Assembly (NCBI RefSeq): GCF_027942865.1
Contig: NC_134515.1
Location: 6,752,839-6,816,838 of the forward strand
DNA: 64,000 nt
Reading direction: 5' to 3'
From: Odontesthes bonariensis
Lineage: Eukaryota > Chordata > Actinopteri > Atheriniformes > Atherinopsidae
This document shows, one piece after another, positions 34,701 through 48,475 of this stretch. The translations under genes and the position numbers were made by a program. Within the stretch, counting starts at the first letter, position 1. Each line of letters opens with the position of its first letter. A model generated the notes under the pieces. The model worked only from the letters and a program-made list of their open reading frames with translations, ran no database searches and was not told the origin of the DNA.

Positions 34701-37700
34701 CTTTCTTTGGTCATCATGTCCTTTATCACCACGGCCACGTTCACAATATCATCACCTGCTAGGATGGACTCGTACTTAGAGTAAGAGATGGTGTGGTGGA
34801 GAGTCAACACTACAGAGAGCGTAAAGAATGTGGAAAAAAAGAGTAAAAAGAAAACAGCAATTCAAATAGATGCCAAAAAAAACTGATTTTCCACTGCATT
34901 TCAGCAGTGTCACACATGTAAAGAGGAAAAACAGATGCAGATGAAGTACTATCAAACCAGATAATTTGAAGGTATTCCCACTGTATGTGCATCATCGGCG
35001 TCTTTGTATTCACTCACCTTTATATGGCTGTATGTGCATCTCTTTGAGTGTTCTCCAGAAGCTCTCGTGCGGATTGTTGTTGTACTCTTTCAGTTGAGCG
35101 TTGACATATTCTACAAGGGTTCTTGGACTGCTCGACTTGTTTGTGACCGTCACACACATGCGGATGCTCTCACCCAGTAATGGTACCCCATGTATGTTTA
35201 GGGACACCTCCAAACTAGGTGAGATTCCTCCTGGAGATCAACGGTACATCGTTTAGGTAAAAGGATTTACTACTGTCACCATCTATAGTTCTGGCTTTTG
35301 AACAAATTGGTGCTTTTGTTTGAATAAACAGGTGTTGTCTCATATCAGTTTGTAAAAGTGTCTTGAAACGAAATCCATTTGTGTTGTGGACACAACTTTT
35401 CCTTTCTTTTCATATACACAGGAATACAGTCTCATATTTCATGAATTGAGAACTGTATTGTATGACATGAGGACTTATTATCCAAAAACCCTGCTATCAG
35501 ATCAAGTACATTTTAGAATTTATTACAACTTGAACCATATTTTTTTTTGTCATTGCCATTTACTTCTGCTTTCAGTTAACAGGCACCTAAATCTCTGATA
35601 GGTGTGGGCATTAAAAGCTAAATAAAAACTGTGTCAATATAACGCCTGTGGAAATGTATGATCTCCAGCAACTGGCAGTTTTTGAGCAGGAGACCACACT
35701 TTCTAAAAATCATGGCCTATAAGTAGAGACATTTTGTAAAAGCAACGAAATTATATGAATAACTTTTGAAAGAACCTATATGCTCAATATAGATTAAAAT
35801 ATAATAGGATTATGTATTAGTGGATAATGAATAACTGCTCTAAGAAACAGCATGAATATAAAGCCTTAAACATTTCTATTGTTTTATGATAGTTATACTG
35901 TAGTTATATATAGTTTATTACATAAGCTAATATTACCACTACTAATTTATATTGTAACAATTAAGTATATTACCACTAATTAGCAAACTTATTTATAAAA
36001 GAGGTGGTGAAATTGGGATCTGAACTATTTGAAAGAGTAAACGTTTTTTACTGGCAAACACCAAAACTGTGATTTGACAAACATTTGACAGTAAGATATG
36101 TATGAAAGCTTACCCGCTCCATTTCTTTCTGTACTTGGCGATGATGAAAAGACTGTAATGGCGTCTAGGATGTTGCCTTGAAAAATTATAAGATTAAAAA
36201 TCACAAAATGCTCCCCAGATCATGGTTTTTGTTAAAGAAAAAAAAAACCAGAAGAAAATTAGTATGCTAGCTCCAATACCAGATTGCTCCTCTTTGTAAG
36301 ACACCAGTCTCTTACTCATGTTCTGTCTGCTCACAGAGCCAGCTTGCCTGTCCACTTGAAAAAGAAATACACATATGAACACAAATATCATTCGAGTATA
36401 TAAAAAAAAAAAAAAAAAGATCTGTGCAGCATTTAAATCAGAGTTATTTTCATCATTACACAAACTGTCTGTTTTCTAAAGAAGATTCTGAATAGACTGC
36501 TGATCGTGTCTTACTTTTCTTGCCCTTATAAGACTGCACCAGATTCTCTGGTCTGTCTGAGTTGATGCTTTTGGTGCAGATGAGCTGTCCCACAGACTCA
36601 GTGTCCACGGTCCACCCCACCACCAGCCCATTGCGCACAATCAGTCGAACCACATCAGCATCCACAGCGGCATAAAGGAACGGGGTGTCATATAGCACAT
36701 TAAGACAGCGTCGCTGAATGGCAGCCACTGGGCAAGGGCCACAGCGGAACATCCCTAAGAGAGGAGTGTGTTTAGTGGCATTTCTCTTATTTGTGATAAA
36801 TGTCATTTGTGTCCCCAGATTTTCTCGAAGAAAACTCTCATGGCACACATTCAGGTTTGATTTAGTTCAGTTAGTGTTTGACAATCCTCACCAAGGCTTT
36901 AGTATAATGAAAAAAAAGATATTCAAGCTCCACACTGGGGCCAACTTTTGGCAGAAACCTACCTGCACTCCTCTCCTGGGGTGTTGGGTCCACTGCCTGC
37001 CAGCCGTCAAACTCTGCACTGAGGTCTGATCTCCTCATCCAGCACTCCGCCCACACATGGAAGTTCCTGCAAGAGATCACACTATATGTATAACACTGAC
37101 GAATAAAAAAGCAGCCCGCTACTCCATTTCTGATTCCTTTGTCCATATGAACAGAAGAAAAACACTTGTGTTAGGTGTGCTTGAAAAAGAATGTAAATTC
37201 AGACTTAAATGTCAAACCATCTAGTTCGCTATTTAAACACAAACTGTTACATTGCTTGTTTGAGAGCATGTGGCACCTACCAAATGCTGTCATTTGACAG
37301 GTTGAGCTTCTCCCCTGTGCTTGTGTAATATTCCTCAATTGTGGTGTTGGCGTCGCTGTCGTGAGCTGCATTAAAAACGGTCACAACCCTGGATGGAATC
37401 CCCAGAACTCTCATCACTGGGATGGAAGAAAAAAAAACATTTTGATTTCATTTACAAAAGATATTTTTTCTTATACTTCAAATGGGATCTGTAAATGCAA
37501 ATCTTTTTGATTTACTGTTATGTATTATGACAGCAAGGACTATTTGCAGATAGCACAAGAGTTAAGTGCAAAGTTTAGAGGCATTTTATTTGCATGAAGG
37601 TTCTGGGTTTGAAGCCTCAGGCCGTTACCGGAGTTGTATTTTACAAACTCACATGACAACTTAACCATCAGTTAATTTTGAGCTCACCAGGAGCAAGCTG

Positions 37701-40571
37701 CACTTTAAAAGATAGTGTTTGTGATTAACTAAACTAAAGTTTCCCACACTATGGAACTTGTAGCATGAGCTGCACATAAAAGCATTTGATCCCAGTTAAA
37801 GGTAGCCTCGCTCTAGTACATCAAGAACCTCCTGGATGACTTCTTTGCTGCGTAACTTGGATGCTGGATAAGTGAATCATTTTCTTACAAAGAACACTGG
37901 ATACTCAGCCAGTGCACCAGAGTTTCGTGACAGTGAAGACCAAATCTTAACAAGGCTGCCCTCTCTGAGTGGTCAGGAATAAAAATGAGTCAGAAGCTTT
38001 TCAAACTAGATACGACACTGACATTATGCACATTTTTTTTATGGTGATGTCATCAGGTCAAAGAGGAAAAGCTGAGAGCACGAAGCACACTAGCAGCATT
38101 CTTTAAAAGAAAAAAGAACAATTCCCTTTGATGTGGACTTAGAAACATTGCATTTGCTCTATATGCATAAGAAATTTAAAAATAATGATGATAATGTTGC
38201 ACACTGAAATATAGAGAGACCTCAAAAAGTATGATATAGACTTTTTAATTGCACTTTTGCATACCAATTACTCAAAATACCTGTGCAGACCACGGATGCA
38301 AAGACCCAGCATTGTCCATAGCGCACAGGCCTGCAACTGGATGAAGCCCACTGGTGAAGGATATCCGCGCTGCCGCTCCAATCTGTTGGCTTCACACCAT
38401 CTGTGTACCTGCCCTGCCACTTGCCCTCCAAAATACCTAGGTCATCATTGCTGTTCACCTTGGGCAGGAGGAGACACATTACTCCACCTACTGTCTCTCT
38501 CTCAGTCTCACAAGAAATTGTAAAATATTAACATTTGTACACCTGTCCAGCATGTAGTAGTTCCACAATCCAGGCTTCAAAACTGTGAGAAAACAACCTA
38601 CCACATAACATAGTCGTTGTAGGTATTATTGGTATTTTGAGCCTTGGTTGTAAAACTGGTTTGCTGAGGAACTTGTTTGACAACAAATTTCAGTCATCTT
38701 TAGCCATAATTCTTAGCAAATATGGTAGGGGAGTGAATACCTGTTCATGTTAGTATATATTTATTGCACGTTATGTAAGTGTTGCACCTCACCATAGCAC
38801 AAATGACTCTGCTGAGATAGACAGGGTCTGCTCTTGAAATGTAGTCTCTGTGGCTGTTACTTTTGTGCTGAGGGCTCATCTGCAGGAGCATCAGACATGC
38901 CTCCAGGACTCCAGGTTCATACTGCATAAACAGAAACACAGATGCTGCTGTATTCCTATTTGTAAATGTTTATACACGAACCATTCCAACATAATTGCAT
39001 CTTATTATCCTTCACAAACCTGACCAAATGACCACGGCCGCGTACAAATATTTGCACGAGTGCCCATGTAAAGCAATCCATAATCACTCTTGATGTACTC
39101 TTGTAAATGAACATCTAGTGGCATGTATACTGGATCATCTGAAACATAGTGGCAAGGGTGTAGAGTTAAATATGCAGCAACGTAATAGCAAAGACAGCAA
39201 CAGTAACTGGCATTATTACACGGGCCCACCTTTCAACCAAGGGTTGCAGAGCAGCACAAACGTTCCAACCTTGTAGCTCATTCTGTGATTTGCGGTCTCT
39301 ATGTGGACCAGGAGTTGATACAAAGCGACTGCGGACCGAACAGGGGAGCAGATGTGGATGGTGACTGACTGACGATGCCTGTCCCCAGGGTAGAACGTGG
39401 CCGACCAGTTTTGGGGATCAGACCACTCTCCAGGGAATTGAACAGGGATCCTCGCCGATAGACTGCCTGTGTGAAGAAAACATTATTTGGCATTACTTAC
39501 AACTTGTAAGTATTGTATTGTTTGGACATATGTGAACTGTATGACCCACATCTGTAATACAACTGTATTACGAATAAAGCCTGTGGATTTTTCTTTAATG
39601 ATTTGTTTCTTTGATACCAGCAAGCGCCAGCAACAGCAAAAAAAAACAAAAAAAAACAAAGAATAGTTCAATAAATGATTAATGTGGAGAAATGTCTGTA
39701 GGAAAAAAGGTGCAGGTGCAGTAAAAAATCGTTGTTGCGAGGCGCCAACGATTGAAATGAATGAGTTTCAGAGTGCAGTTGTTCCATCGCTGTGTTCTGT
39801 CTGAAAGCCCCAACTGTAGTCTATGAACATGATTTGTAACTGCATCAATAAATGCCAGTTAAACGTCTTTAATGCCAAAAAAAAGAAAGAAAAAAAAGCT
39901 GTTGCCCAAGTTAATTTAAGATGAAATTTCTAATTCTTCTTGGAAATCAAGGATGTTGTGTTCCCCAGAATATAGATGAGAAGGACCATCCGGCATCTCT
40001 ATTAGCACGCAGTTCAAAAGCTGATGGTATGGGAGAGCATAAATGAATATGTAAAGAGTAACTCGCACATTTGTGAAAATACCATTAATTCATAAAAAAA
40101 TATATATCTTGAAGCAATATATTTTTATGTACAGTTATTTCAACAAGACAAACCCTGTTCTACACACACTCTACATAGCATAATGATCATACAACAAAGA
40201 GTGTTCAGTCAGAGGCTTGTTCAGCTCCACTGCAATAAAAAACAATGCAGGTCATTCCTACCCACAGCAAAGACTATGCATAATGATTTTTACAAAGACT
40301 AACGACTGGTTTAAATCTTTATTCCCACTTTGGGATTAACAGAGTATTATACAAAGTTAGATTCTGTCTTTCATACCTAAAGAAGCCTCCAGCAACAGCT
40401 GCTCGGTATAAGGATTCCACGACCGGCCATGGAACAGCAGAGTAAGTTTGAAAGGTTTTCCTCGTCGAACTACCAGCTGCCTGTTACTTAGCCCCTGGGT
40501 CTCATGGGAAATGTGGTTTTCATGAGTCTCAAAGTTCACCACCTTTAGTCGAAAGTTTCTGTCGTCAGTGC
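31748..40571 (-). CDS. Transglutaminase (TGM2/TGM5-like), 14 recognised exons, first tiny exon not found
   Basis: Ca2+-dependent protein-glutamine gamma-glutamyltransferase, which crosslinks Gln and Lys side chains. Minus-strand exons in order: 40571-40377, 39466-39230, 39138-39020, 38921-38793, 38458-38281, 37416-37281, 37066-36963, 36754-36515, 36354-36280, 36176-36114, 35230-35018, 34809-34649, 33204-33065, 31904-31748 (stop). All have GT donors and AG acceptors and keep phase, giving about 715 residues, the family's normal length. The N-terminal beta-sandwich (LVVRRGKPF) is on the first two exons. The core has the Cys in YGQCWVFAS, the His in NFHVWAECW and the Asp in [11 protein letters not shown], so the enzyme should be active. 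Two C-terminal beta-barrels end in SVTAA. The start exon normally encodes only a few residues and should lie upstream of 40571. No signal peptide is seen. The phrase [10 protein letters not shown] resembles TGM5, but I cannot settle the paralogue. Confidence 0.93.
36963..37066 (-). CDS. Transglutaminase exon with catalytic His and Asp
   Basis: A 104-bp exon encodes [15 protein letters not shown] and [15 protein letters not shown]. The His of FHVW and the Asp of AVDPTPQE complete the Cys-His-Asp triad with the cysteine on exon 38281-38458. The preceding exon ends NDSIW, the usual family context. Confidence 0.95.
38281..38458 (-). CDS. Transglutaminase exon with catalytic cysteine
   Basis: This exon starts [14 protein letters not shown] and includes the conserved Trp region [12 protein letters not shown]. 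It ends with [15 protein letters not shown], where the Cys after GQ is the acyl-enzyme nucleophile. It splits a Val codon with the next exon ([12 protein letters not shown]). Its 178-bp size matches what I recall for vertebrate transglutaminases. Confidence 0.95.
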
Positions 40572-40797
40572 CTTGGAAAACAGAACACAAACAATAAAGA
40601 TTGCATTAATTTAAAGGCTGAAACCAGAAACTACAGGAAAAAAGGAATAGTGGTGGTAACAGATAAATAAGTACAAATTTGAGATACTGCATTCATTACT
40701 TTTCATCACACATCCTATTTCAAAGGGCATGTAAAAAAAAATCTAAGACAAATAATGCATCTCATAAGGGTATAATGATACTCTAATTTCTCATGCT

Positions 40798-41299
40798 TGT
40801 TTTGAGCTGAACATGTCCAAAACTAAGGAGCTGTGCTGCTGCAATAGAGTAACATGTGGGGACACACTACTCCAACCACTGCAGATCAACGGGCAGGTAG
40901 TGGAGCAGATGGAGGGCTTCAGATACCTGAGCATTGAGGTCGACAGAACATCGTCCTTTTCTGACCACAGCAGCTACATTTAAAAAAATGCTGAGGAATT
41001 TTAATGTAAGAAAAAACATTTTATCTCATCCCGGTACACTTTTATTTATGTTCAAGACAAATCCAAACTTTCTAAAGTCAAACATGCTACCAAAATATCA
41101 GGCACCACTCAGTCCTCACTCCCAGATCTCCACAGACAGGCAGTCAAACGACACCTCACACCCACTTCACAGTTCTTTTCAACTCCTCTCATCTGGTTGC
41201 CAGCACAAGGTACAATTGTTTATTTATTGTGTGAGCCGTGTCAAAGACAAATGTCCACTGCTTTGCAATGGACAATAAAGTTTTTCTGATTCTGATTCT
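40798..41299 (+). mobile_element. 5'-truncated Rex1-like LINE fragment with 3' end
   Basis: Plus-strand translation shows decayed RT C-terminal sequence: NMSKTKELCC, QINGQVVEQMEGFRYLSIEV. After an internal deletion comes a 3' end with LLSSGCQHKV-like sequence, and then GACAATAAAGTTTTTCTGAT and TCTGATTCT, the LINE 3' tail. It lies just upstream of the recognised transglutaminase exons, probably within that gene's first intron or 5' flank. Confidence 0.75.
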
Positions 41300-43947
41300 A
41301 TCATAGGATCTCTGGCTCCCACTGGGCGCAAAATCAAAAGAAAAAAAATGCTGATCTGTATGACTAAAAGATTTTTATGCTCTTAAAAACAACGCGTCAC
41401 ATTCCTCTTCCAGAACATCCTCACATTCTGTCACATTTGTTGTGTTGATGTCAGCAGGTTCATAAGCAGAATGAAGTTTCAACTTCTGCTTAAGGTGAAA
41501 TAACACTTGGTATGATGCACCTAAAGTGGGTTAGTAAAACTATTTTGCAGCATGTTCTCTCAATAGATTACATCATTGCTATCAAGCAGAACATAAATGA
41601 TGAAATAATTCAAAGCCACAAATCTACAAGAGGGAGAAAAAGGTTCAATTCTAGCTTCATTTGGACTCACCTCCTTCGTGATATTTTGCCTGTTGCATGT
41701 TGTCTATGATCTGACAGCACGAGTTGCTTTGACTGAAAGAATGACAAACATGCTCCACCTTACCGGTTTTTAGACACTTCACTCTATCTCTTTTCTGATC
41801 ATCCTTTTCACCATTGGTTCGTCTTTAACCCTCTAACTTCTGCACTGAGGAAAAAAGGCAAAGGAAAATGGTTTCTTTGCATTTTTTTCATTACCTTGGA
41901 CCAATAATAAATGCAAATGTTTTCACAAATGGTTGGGGTGACACTTTATGGTAAAAGCAGAAAGATTTTCAAAACGTAATGTCACAACACATACTTTCCT
42001 TTAGCATTGCATACCTGAACCATTTTTTAGAGATCGTGTAGGTAGGTTCACCTACACTAATCTTTGATAAGACAGAGTACAAAAGGTTTGCTTTACCAAA
42101 TAGTAGAGCAGGATGATACGGATCCCCAAACTAATCCACAAGTGTCAAACCATCAGAGTTTAGCATCTACTCAGCTACAACAGCAGATAAAACAAGTAGT
42201 ATGCGAGTATGATGTCATTTTCTTACGTATTTTGTCCATATGAATGTGTTTTAAGGTCAAGAGTACAAGATTTGAATGAGTTAGGATTCGAGTCCAAACA
42301 AACACCGTCATTTTGTACACTAATAAGCACACTGAATAAAAACACTTGGTTGTGACTATACTTGAAATCCCAATGATTTGTTGTTGCTACTGTTCTTCCA
42401 CTTTTTCTGTGGAATTTGAGACATTTTTTACATTCAGATAGTGATTTGTGGTCATTTTATTTTGTGGTGTTGGCTTCTCCCCATATTTCAAAAGCTTCCC
42501 CTTCAGGTTTTCCCTTCTAAGTGCACAGAAAAGCACTAAACATCGTAGACTGCTATATCATTATCGTATTTTCTTCAACATGGACCAAAGTCTTGACATT
42601 CAGTAATCCAGAAAAAAAGCATATCAAATGCAATATGTTATCACCAAGGTCATTTTCAATACAAATCCATCTCATTTTGTTTCCCTAACATTAACCAAGT
42701 AGTTTATTGTGTGTCAAACAGCAATGAAACAGCAAGCTAAAGCACAAGGAAACTGCAACTGAAAATGACATTTCGAGTTACTTTCAAACTGAGCGCTGAC
42801 AAGCTGGACAATCCTGTTCCTTTTCTGTCCATCCATAAGTTTCAGAAATGGTTTCTAATTTTATTTTGTCTGACCACTAAACAGTTTTCCCACTTTGCCT
42901 CAGTCCACCTTAAATGGGCTTTGGTCGAGAAAAATCAACAGCGTTTCCAGATCGTGAGTCTATCAGTCCATATGATGGTTTCCATGACAGAATCATGTCT
43001 GTTTTTAATGCAGACGTCCATGAGGATCCACAGAGCACGGGCATGCAGCATTCACATCTTCGGCCTCACTAATGTGCTCTTTCCCAGTCATGTTACTGAC
43101 CTGTTGCCAATTTATCAATTTAGTTGCAACGTGTTCCTCGGCCGTTTCTTTTCAGAACTTCACTTCACTCTCCTTGTTTCAAATTCAGCATGAGCTAATA
43201 TATTTCGTGAAACGGTAAAAATGCCTTACTTTCAACATTTGATGATGTTTTCTATGTTCTGTTGTGAATAAAATAGTGGTTTATCACATTTGTTTTTTCT
43301 TTTCTCTATTTTACACAGCTGTTTTGGGACGGAGTTTGTATTTCCATGCAACTCCATGTGCTGATATTTGAGGTTGGGGTGATAAATGTGTTCATTCCGT
43401 GTTGGACAACACAAAACACTGACCCAGCTGAAATAGAGGAAGCTGTGGTTTTTGCTTGTTTGGCATTAACTAGTTTTATCAGCTCGTTTACTTCTTAATT
43501 AAAAACTAAGATAAAGTAGCCTTCACTTAATCTTCGAATGCAATCATAAGTTGATGTGAAGGTGGCAAATTAAACATCTGATTGATGTTGTGCAGCTGTT
43601 TACTCCGGCTGTCTAATGTATGTAGCAGAACATATATACTGGTGATAATGTTTTGCATAATAAAAAACACAAGATGATAGTGATTTCAAAATTCAGAGGA
43701 AGAGGGGGGGGCACAATGTAAGACTGAGGCACATCAAAGGATAGCTTTGAATGCATATGTTCTGCTGACGTGGTGGATAAATGTACAACCCAAGAACCAG
43801 GATGGGATAAACACTGGGAAACTCATTGTTGCGCTCTGATTTTTTGAATTTTTTTATCCAGTAAGAAATGCATTTGTAAAGTTTCCAACTTCTACATTTT
43901 CAACTAATCTCGGTTACAGGACTAGTTTGAGAGTGACAAGACATACA
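41300..43947. other. Gene-free stretch
   Basis: AT-rich sequence between the LINE tail and the foldback element. No exon recognised. The missing first transglutaminase exon may lie here or beyond, but a few-codon exon cannot be identified by eye. Confidence 0.4.
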
Positions 43948-43951
43948 TTAA

Positions 43952-44594
43952 AGGATAAGACCGGTTTTTTGACATTGGGCCCTTGATTTCACATTATAAC
44001 ATGATGTACTACTCACCCCTGCTTGTTGTTGAACATTTGGAGCTGTTCCGAAGATATTTGCGAAGCGTCTGGCTGCTCTCTTGAGATATTCGGCCATGAA
44101 ACGGTTTCCTATGGGCAAGCTTATACAGGCACAATCTATGCTGTTTATAATTTATTAATTACTGTACACTAGCACTGATAACGTGGAGGTGCGTCGCTTA
44201 CTTAAAAAAAATCCGGGTTACTAATTTTGAATTTTAGCCGAATGAATAAATAGGCAGCAGGTCTGTGGGCTGTCTGTGGCAGTAGCACGACGAGGACGTC
44301 AGTAACACCCACTTTACAACAAAAAAAAAAAATCAAATTTTTAAGTAAGCCACGCACCTCCGCGTTATCAGTGCTAGTGTACAGTAATTAATAAATTATA
44401 AACAGCATAGTTTGTGCCTGTATAAATTTGCCCATAGGAAACCGTTTCATGGCCGAATATCTCAAGAGAGCAGCCAGACGCCTCTCGAATATCTTCGGAA
44501 CAGCTCCAAATGACAAACAACAAGCAGGGGTGAGTAGAACATCATGTTATAATGTGAAATCAAGGGCCCAATGTCAAAAAACCGGTCTTATCCT
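43952..44594. mobile_element. TTAA-flanked foldback element, symmetric copy
   Basis: A 643-bp element is flanked by TTAA at 43948-43951 and 44595-44598. It has two near-identical inverted arms of about 265 bp around a loop of about 110 bp. Arms start AGGATAAGACCGG and end near ACTTAAAAAAAATCCGG. The left arm matches the long arm of the MITE at 8917-9330. It would fold into a long hairpin as RNA or single-stranded DNA. Non-coding. Confidence 0.93.
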
Positions 44595-44599
44595 TTAAG

Positions 44600-45200
44600 C
44601 ACTACGGACTGGGTTTTCTGAGTTTTGGGTGAAGGGCTCCCTCTAGCTACACTTACATGAATGTGATGAGTCCTGCTTGAAAATTCCAAGTTACTTAAAT
44701 AACTGCTGGAGAATGAATAATCCAAACATCTTGGTGCAAATAATAATAAAAAAAAAAGGTTCTATATCTGTAAGGCACAATTATAGTTAATGTAAAATCC
44801 TGATTTCTCACTACGTCTGCCATCCAGATGGTTTCTTCCTGCAGGCTGTCGTTACAGCGACACACATTTGAAATGCTCATTCCATCTTTTACATTGTGTA
44901 CATGTTCACTTCAGTGAATAAAACATTCCCCTATAGAGTTTTTCTGGTATTTCCTACCCAAAAGACATTCAATCTGAGCATTAAATGGGAAGTCAAGTTT
45001 TGTTAAGTTTCTCACGTTCAGCTACTCTTCTAGCAAGCCTGCTTTTTGCTAAAATCTATGTTGCTCTTACAATATTTCAAATGAACACTTAAAGAAAAAG
45101 CAAATGAATACAAAATTGTTAAGAAAAATAAGAAACTTTGGGTGGTTTACGAATGAAACTTTAAAAAATAAAATGTGGTGCAAACTCGTAAAATCAAAAT
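44600..45200. other. Gene-free stretch between foldback element and E2F1 3' UTR
   Basis: AT-rich, with no recognised feature. It lies between the convergent ends of the transposon and the proposed E2F1 polyadenylation site. Confidence 0.4.
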
Positions 45201-45207
45201 AGCTAAC

Positions 45208-48200
45208 TTTATTTGTCAAAGACAATTTGATACAAAAGGGCATACTGGGACCCATTAGAAATTCACAAGTAGGAACCTGTATTTTTTTTTAGTTTTTTTT
45301 TTTTTTTTTTAAACCCCAATGAAAGAAGGTAACATTTCAAAAAAAAGAAAAGAAAAAAAAGGGATACAGAATTGATTGTTTAGTTTCTGGATAAGCCACA
45401 GTTTCCAATGAAAGAGCTTTGCACACGGACTGTAAAAGGGCTGTCGTCAGTTCATAGCCTCTGCATTTGTATCCAAAAGTGACTTCAATAGAAAGAAAAT
45501 ACACATGAAATGAGCATTTTATAGTGTCATAAAGCTGGGATCCAACATCCTTTTCTTTAGAAATCCAACACAGTCCTGACCCATTATTTGTGAAAAATCC
45601 ATTTGTCTCATCTCATAATAAAAGCATCACACAAGTCTCACCGATTCCTAGAATTGCAAAAATGATTTTTTTTCTTCCTTTTTTAAAGTTCAAACTGAAG
45701 GTGCACACTTTTTCAAACAAGCCCCCCCAAAGCCTGCACAAAACAACCACAAACCATGCATTCTTTCCTCCCCCACACACACACAAAAAAAGTCTTGGTT
45801 TGATTACGTATCTGACCTCAGCAAGGCACTGCATGAGTCCTGCAGGGAATCGAAAGCTAAGAGCTAAACACAGACTGAGACAAAACATTTCAAGCCTCAC
45901 ATGAGCTATATAAATGAGCCTTGTGTTTGGGTAGCTCTCAATAACCAGTTGAAAACGTTTCCGATGTACATGTTGGATTTTAAGGTTTTAACAGAGCCGA
46001 TGACATATGAAAACAAAGACGGTAGCAACAAAGTTTGAACACATTCAGAGGAGTCCGATGAGCCCAAAGGGGACAACAATAAAACACGAACAGCTAGATG
46101 AGCAACGTTGCCTGCAACATAAAGAACTTCAGACAGCCATTATGGGAGAATGTGACCAGTGAAGACATGAAGAATTAAATGACAAACAGTCATTTCAGAG
46201 GAAATTGCAAATACAATTTACTATATTGTCTTGATTTCTTTTCCCCCTCAACAGGTTAAGACAGGAAAATAAAGTATGTTGCGTATGAGGAGAATAAAAC
46301 AATACAAATGTGCTAAAACAAGCAGCTAATTCACAAAGAAAATACTTCTTTTCACCACTCAAGGAAAATATATCAGTGAATGTGTAAAGGATTTACAAAA
46401 TTTAGTCCCTTACTCAAAAAATAAAATAAAATGAAACTTGTACCATTTTCTTTCTCCATTAGAACCCCTTTTAAATAAATATGAAACAAAAGAATTCACT
46501 TTCACACACACACATTAAAATCCAACAGTTAAGGAATGCAAATTTGTTAGCTTACATAACTTAAGGGGAAAATCATTTAACATTTTTATGAGAAAAAAAA
46601 ATACATGACAGGTTGCAGGACCTTTTCACGCCATTAGACACACAACATGACAACGCGTCTTATTGCTCATCTCAACTGAAAATCAGATCAGTGTAGCTTC
46701 CCCAAAAACAACAGAGCCGTGTAATATCACGTGAAGATGAAGCCTGATATGAAAACTGCAGAAAAGACAAAAAAAAGAAACTGAACATTCAGTGTCAAGA
46801 TAAGATGAAGCAATCCTTTACCTGATAGGTAATCGATTTAAGGCATGAACATTAACTTCCTCAGCTGATTTGAAGTGCATATACCGAACAATAACAGGAT
46901 GTCCCTGTCCTGAAATCCTTTCATAAGTCCAAAACTTCCACTTGATCCTTCCTGAAGCCAACACGGCTCTACGAAGCAGAGATGCACTTATGCTTTAATT
47001 CACCCACGATACACGCTGGACGCTTTCAGAAAACTACGAGGGATTTGTGAGGATGAAAGCTAAATACCTGCTGGGTGCTTCCCCACATGACAGCCGGGTG
47101 CCTTTGGGGGCTTCTGTCTTCAGGCATCCGGTGAGTTTTTTTTTCCCCTCATCTCTCGCCCACTTAAACCCTTCGCTTAAAAACAAAATTTAAGATGTAA
47201 AATGAAAGAAAAAGAAACACGTCACACCTTTAAATACCTGCACCAAACCCACATCTAATAACACTCTCACACAGTTTGCATCAAAAACATTAAGACTTTG
47301 CTCTGCTCTGAACACCTGAGACTATGGCTAAACGCCTAGTTAACTAATAGAGAACATGATCAGTATTAGTTTTTACCCGCAAGCATAACTGCAGCTGTCG
47401 ATCATCACTTGTTTTCCTACACACTCATAAAACATCTTTTGCTTGTATACGCTAAGAGTACATTTTCTTAAATGGTATTTGAGCGCTTGACATCTTAAAG
47501 ACTAAAATGGAAATGTGTAAGAATATGAAAAGTATGCTTGAAAATAAAAAAATTACTTAATTTAAGCATCTTGTGAGCCTTTCTGTCCCCATCTATTATA
47601 ACAATGAGGGTTCAGTTTCCCCCCAAGAAAGTTCAAACACACTTGGGTACACTTAAAGTGGTGGAAGATGACAAACTACCGTAAAACCACCACATGGGAG
47701 TCGGTGAGGGCTTGAATGTCATGATCTCTTTCATGGACCGAGACATTACAGGATCCAGTTTTTCAGGATTCGAGTGTTCAAAATTATTTTACGGGGAAAA
47801 ACCTTTTTACTTTTGCTCTGTACTAAGAACGCGTGCTATTGTTGGGAGAGAAGAAGAAAAAAAAAGAAGAAAGAATGAGCAAAATGTGTGAAACTGCACC
47901 ATAACTCCCAGACGCTTTTGGTAAGTCATCTCCAGAATCTGTACGACAATTGAAGCTGGTTTCAGCTTCAGTCGGACGTTGTGGGACGCAAACTTTTCTC
48001 CTTTTTCAGAAAACAAAACAAACAAAAAAAAAAACCTTTGTGTGAGCGGTCAGAAACCAGGCTTCAGAATCTCGGCATGTGTGTGAATCAGTGCTAAGAA
48101 AACCCTAAGAGTCCCAATGCCGTACATGCACACAACACCTCCACTATCCAATGGGATAAAACATTATTAACAACATCCAAAACCTCACTGGATACAAAAT

Positions 48201-48475
48201 ATCAAAACAACATTCATAAATAATTTAAATAGCTATTCTAAAGCTAAACTCTTGGTCTAAAATTTGAAAATGGCCACAACGAAGTGCTGATGATGTACAA
48301 ATTAGGAAAATTGAGATTTTTGTGGTCGGGGTGGTATTTTGGGGGATCACTGATAATTACTACAGACGACACCTTCCCAAAGCTCACAGTTCAAACATTA
48401 AGCTTCTCACAAAGCTTTGTCCATGAAATCTTGGTTCGCAGCATTCCTTTAGACATAGATTTGCTTGTTTTCCGT
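45208..48475 (-). other. e2f1: Probable E2F1 3' UTR (extent uncertain)
   Basis: Between the E2F1 stop codon and an AATAAA on the minus strand at 45213-45208 lie 3.3 kb of AT-rich DNA with no transposon that I recognise and no other gene. This fits a long 3' UTR, but earlier signals could be used. The end is inferred from the hexamer only. Confidence 0.35.

Noticed and set aside
43952..44594. Structured ncRNA gene
   Set aside because: The hairpin is bounded by TTAA duplications and has a second genomic copy, so it is a transposon.
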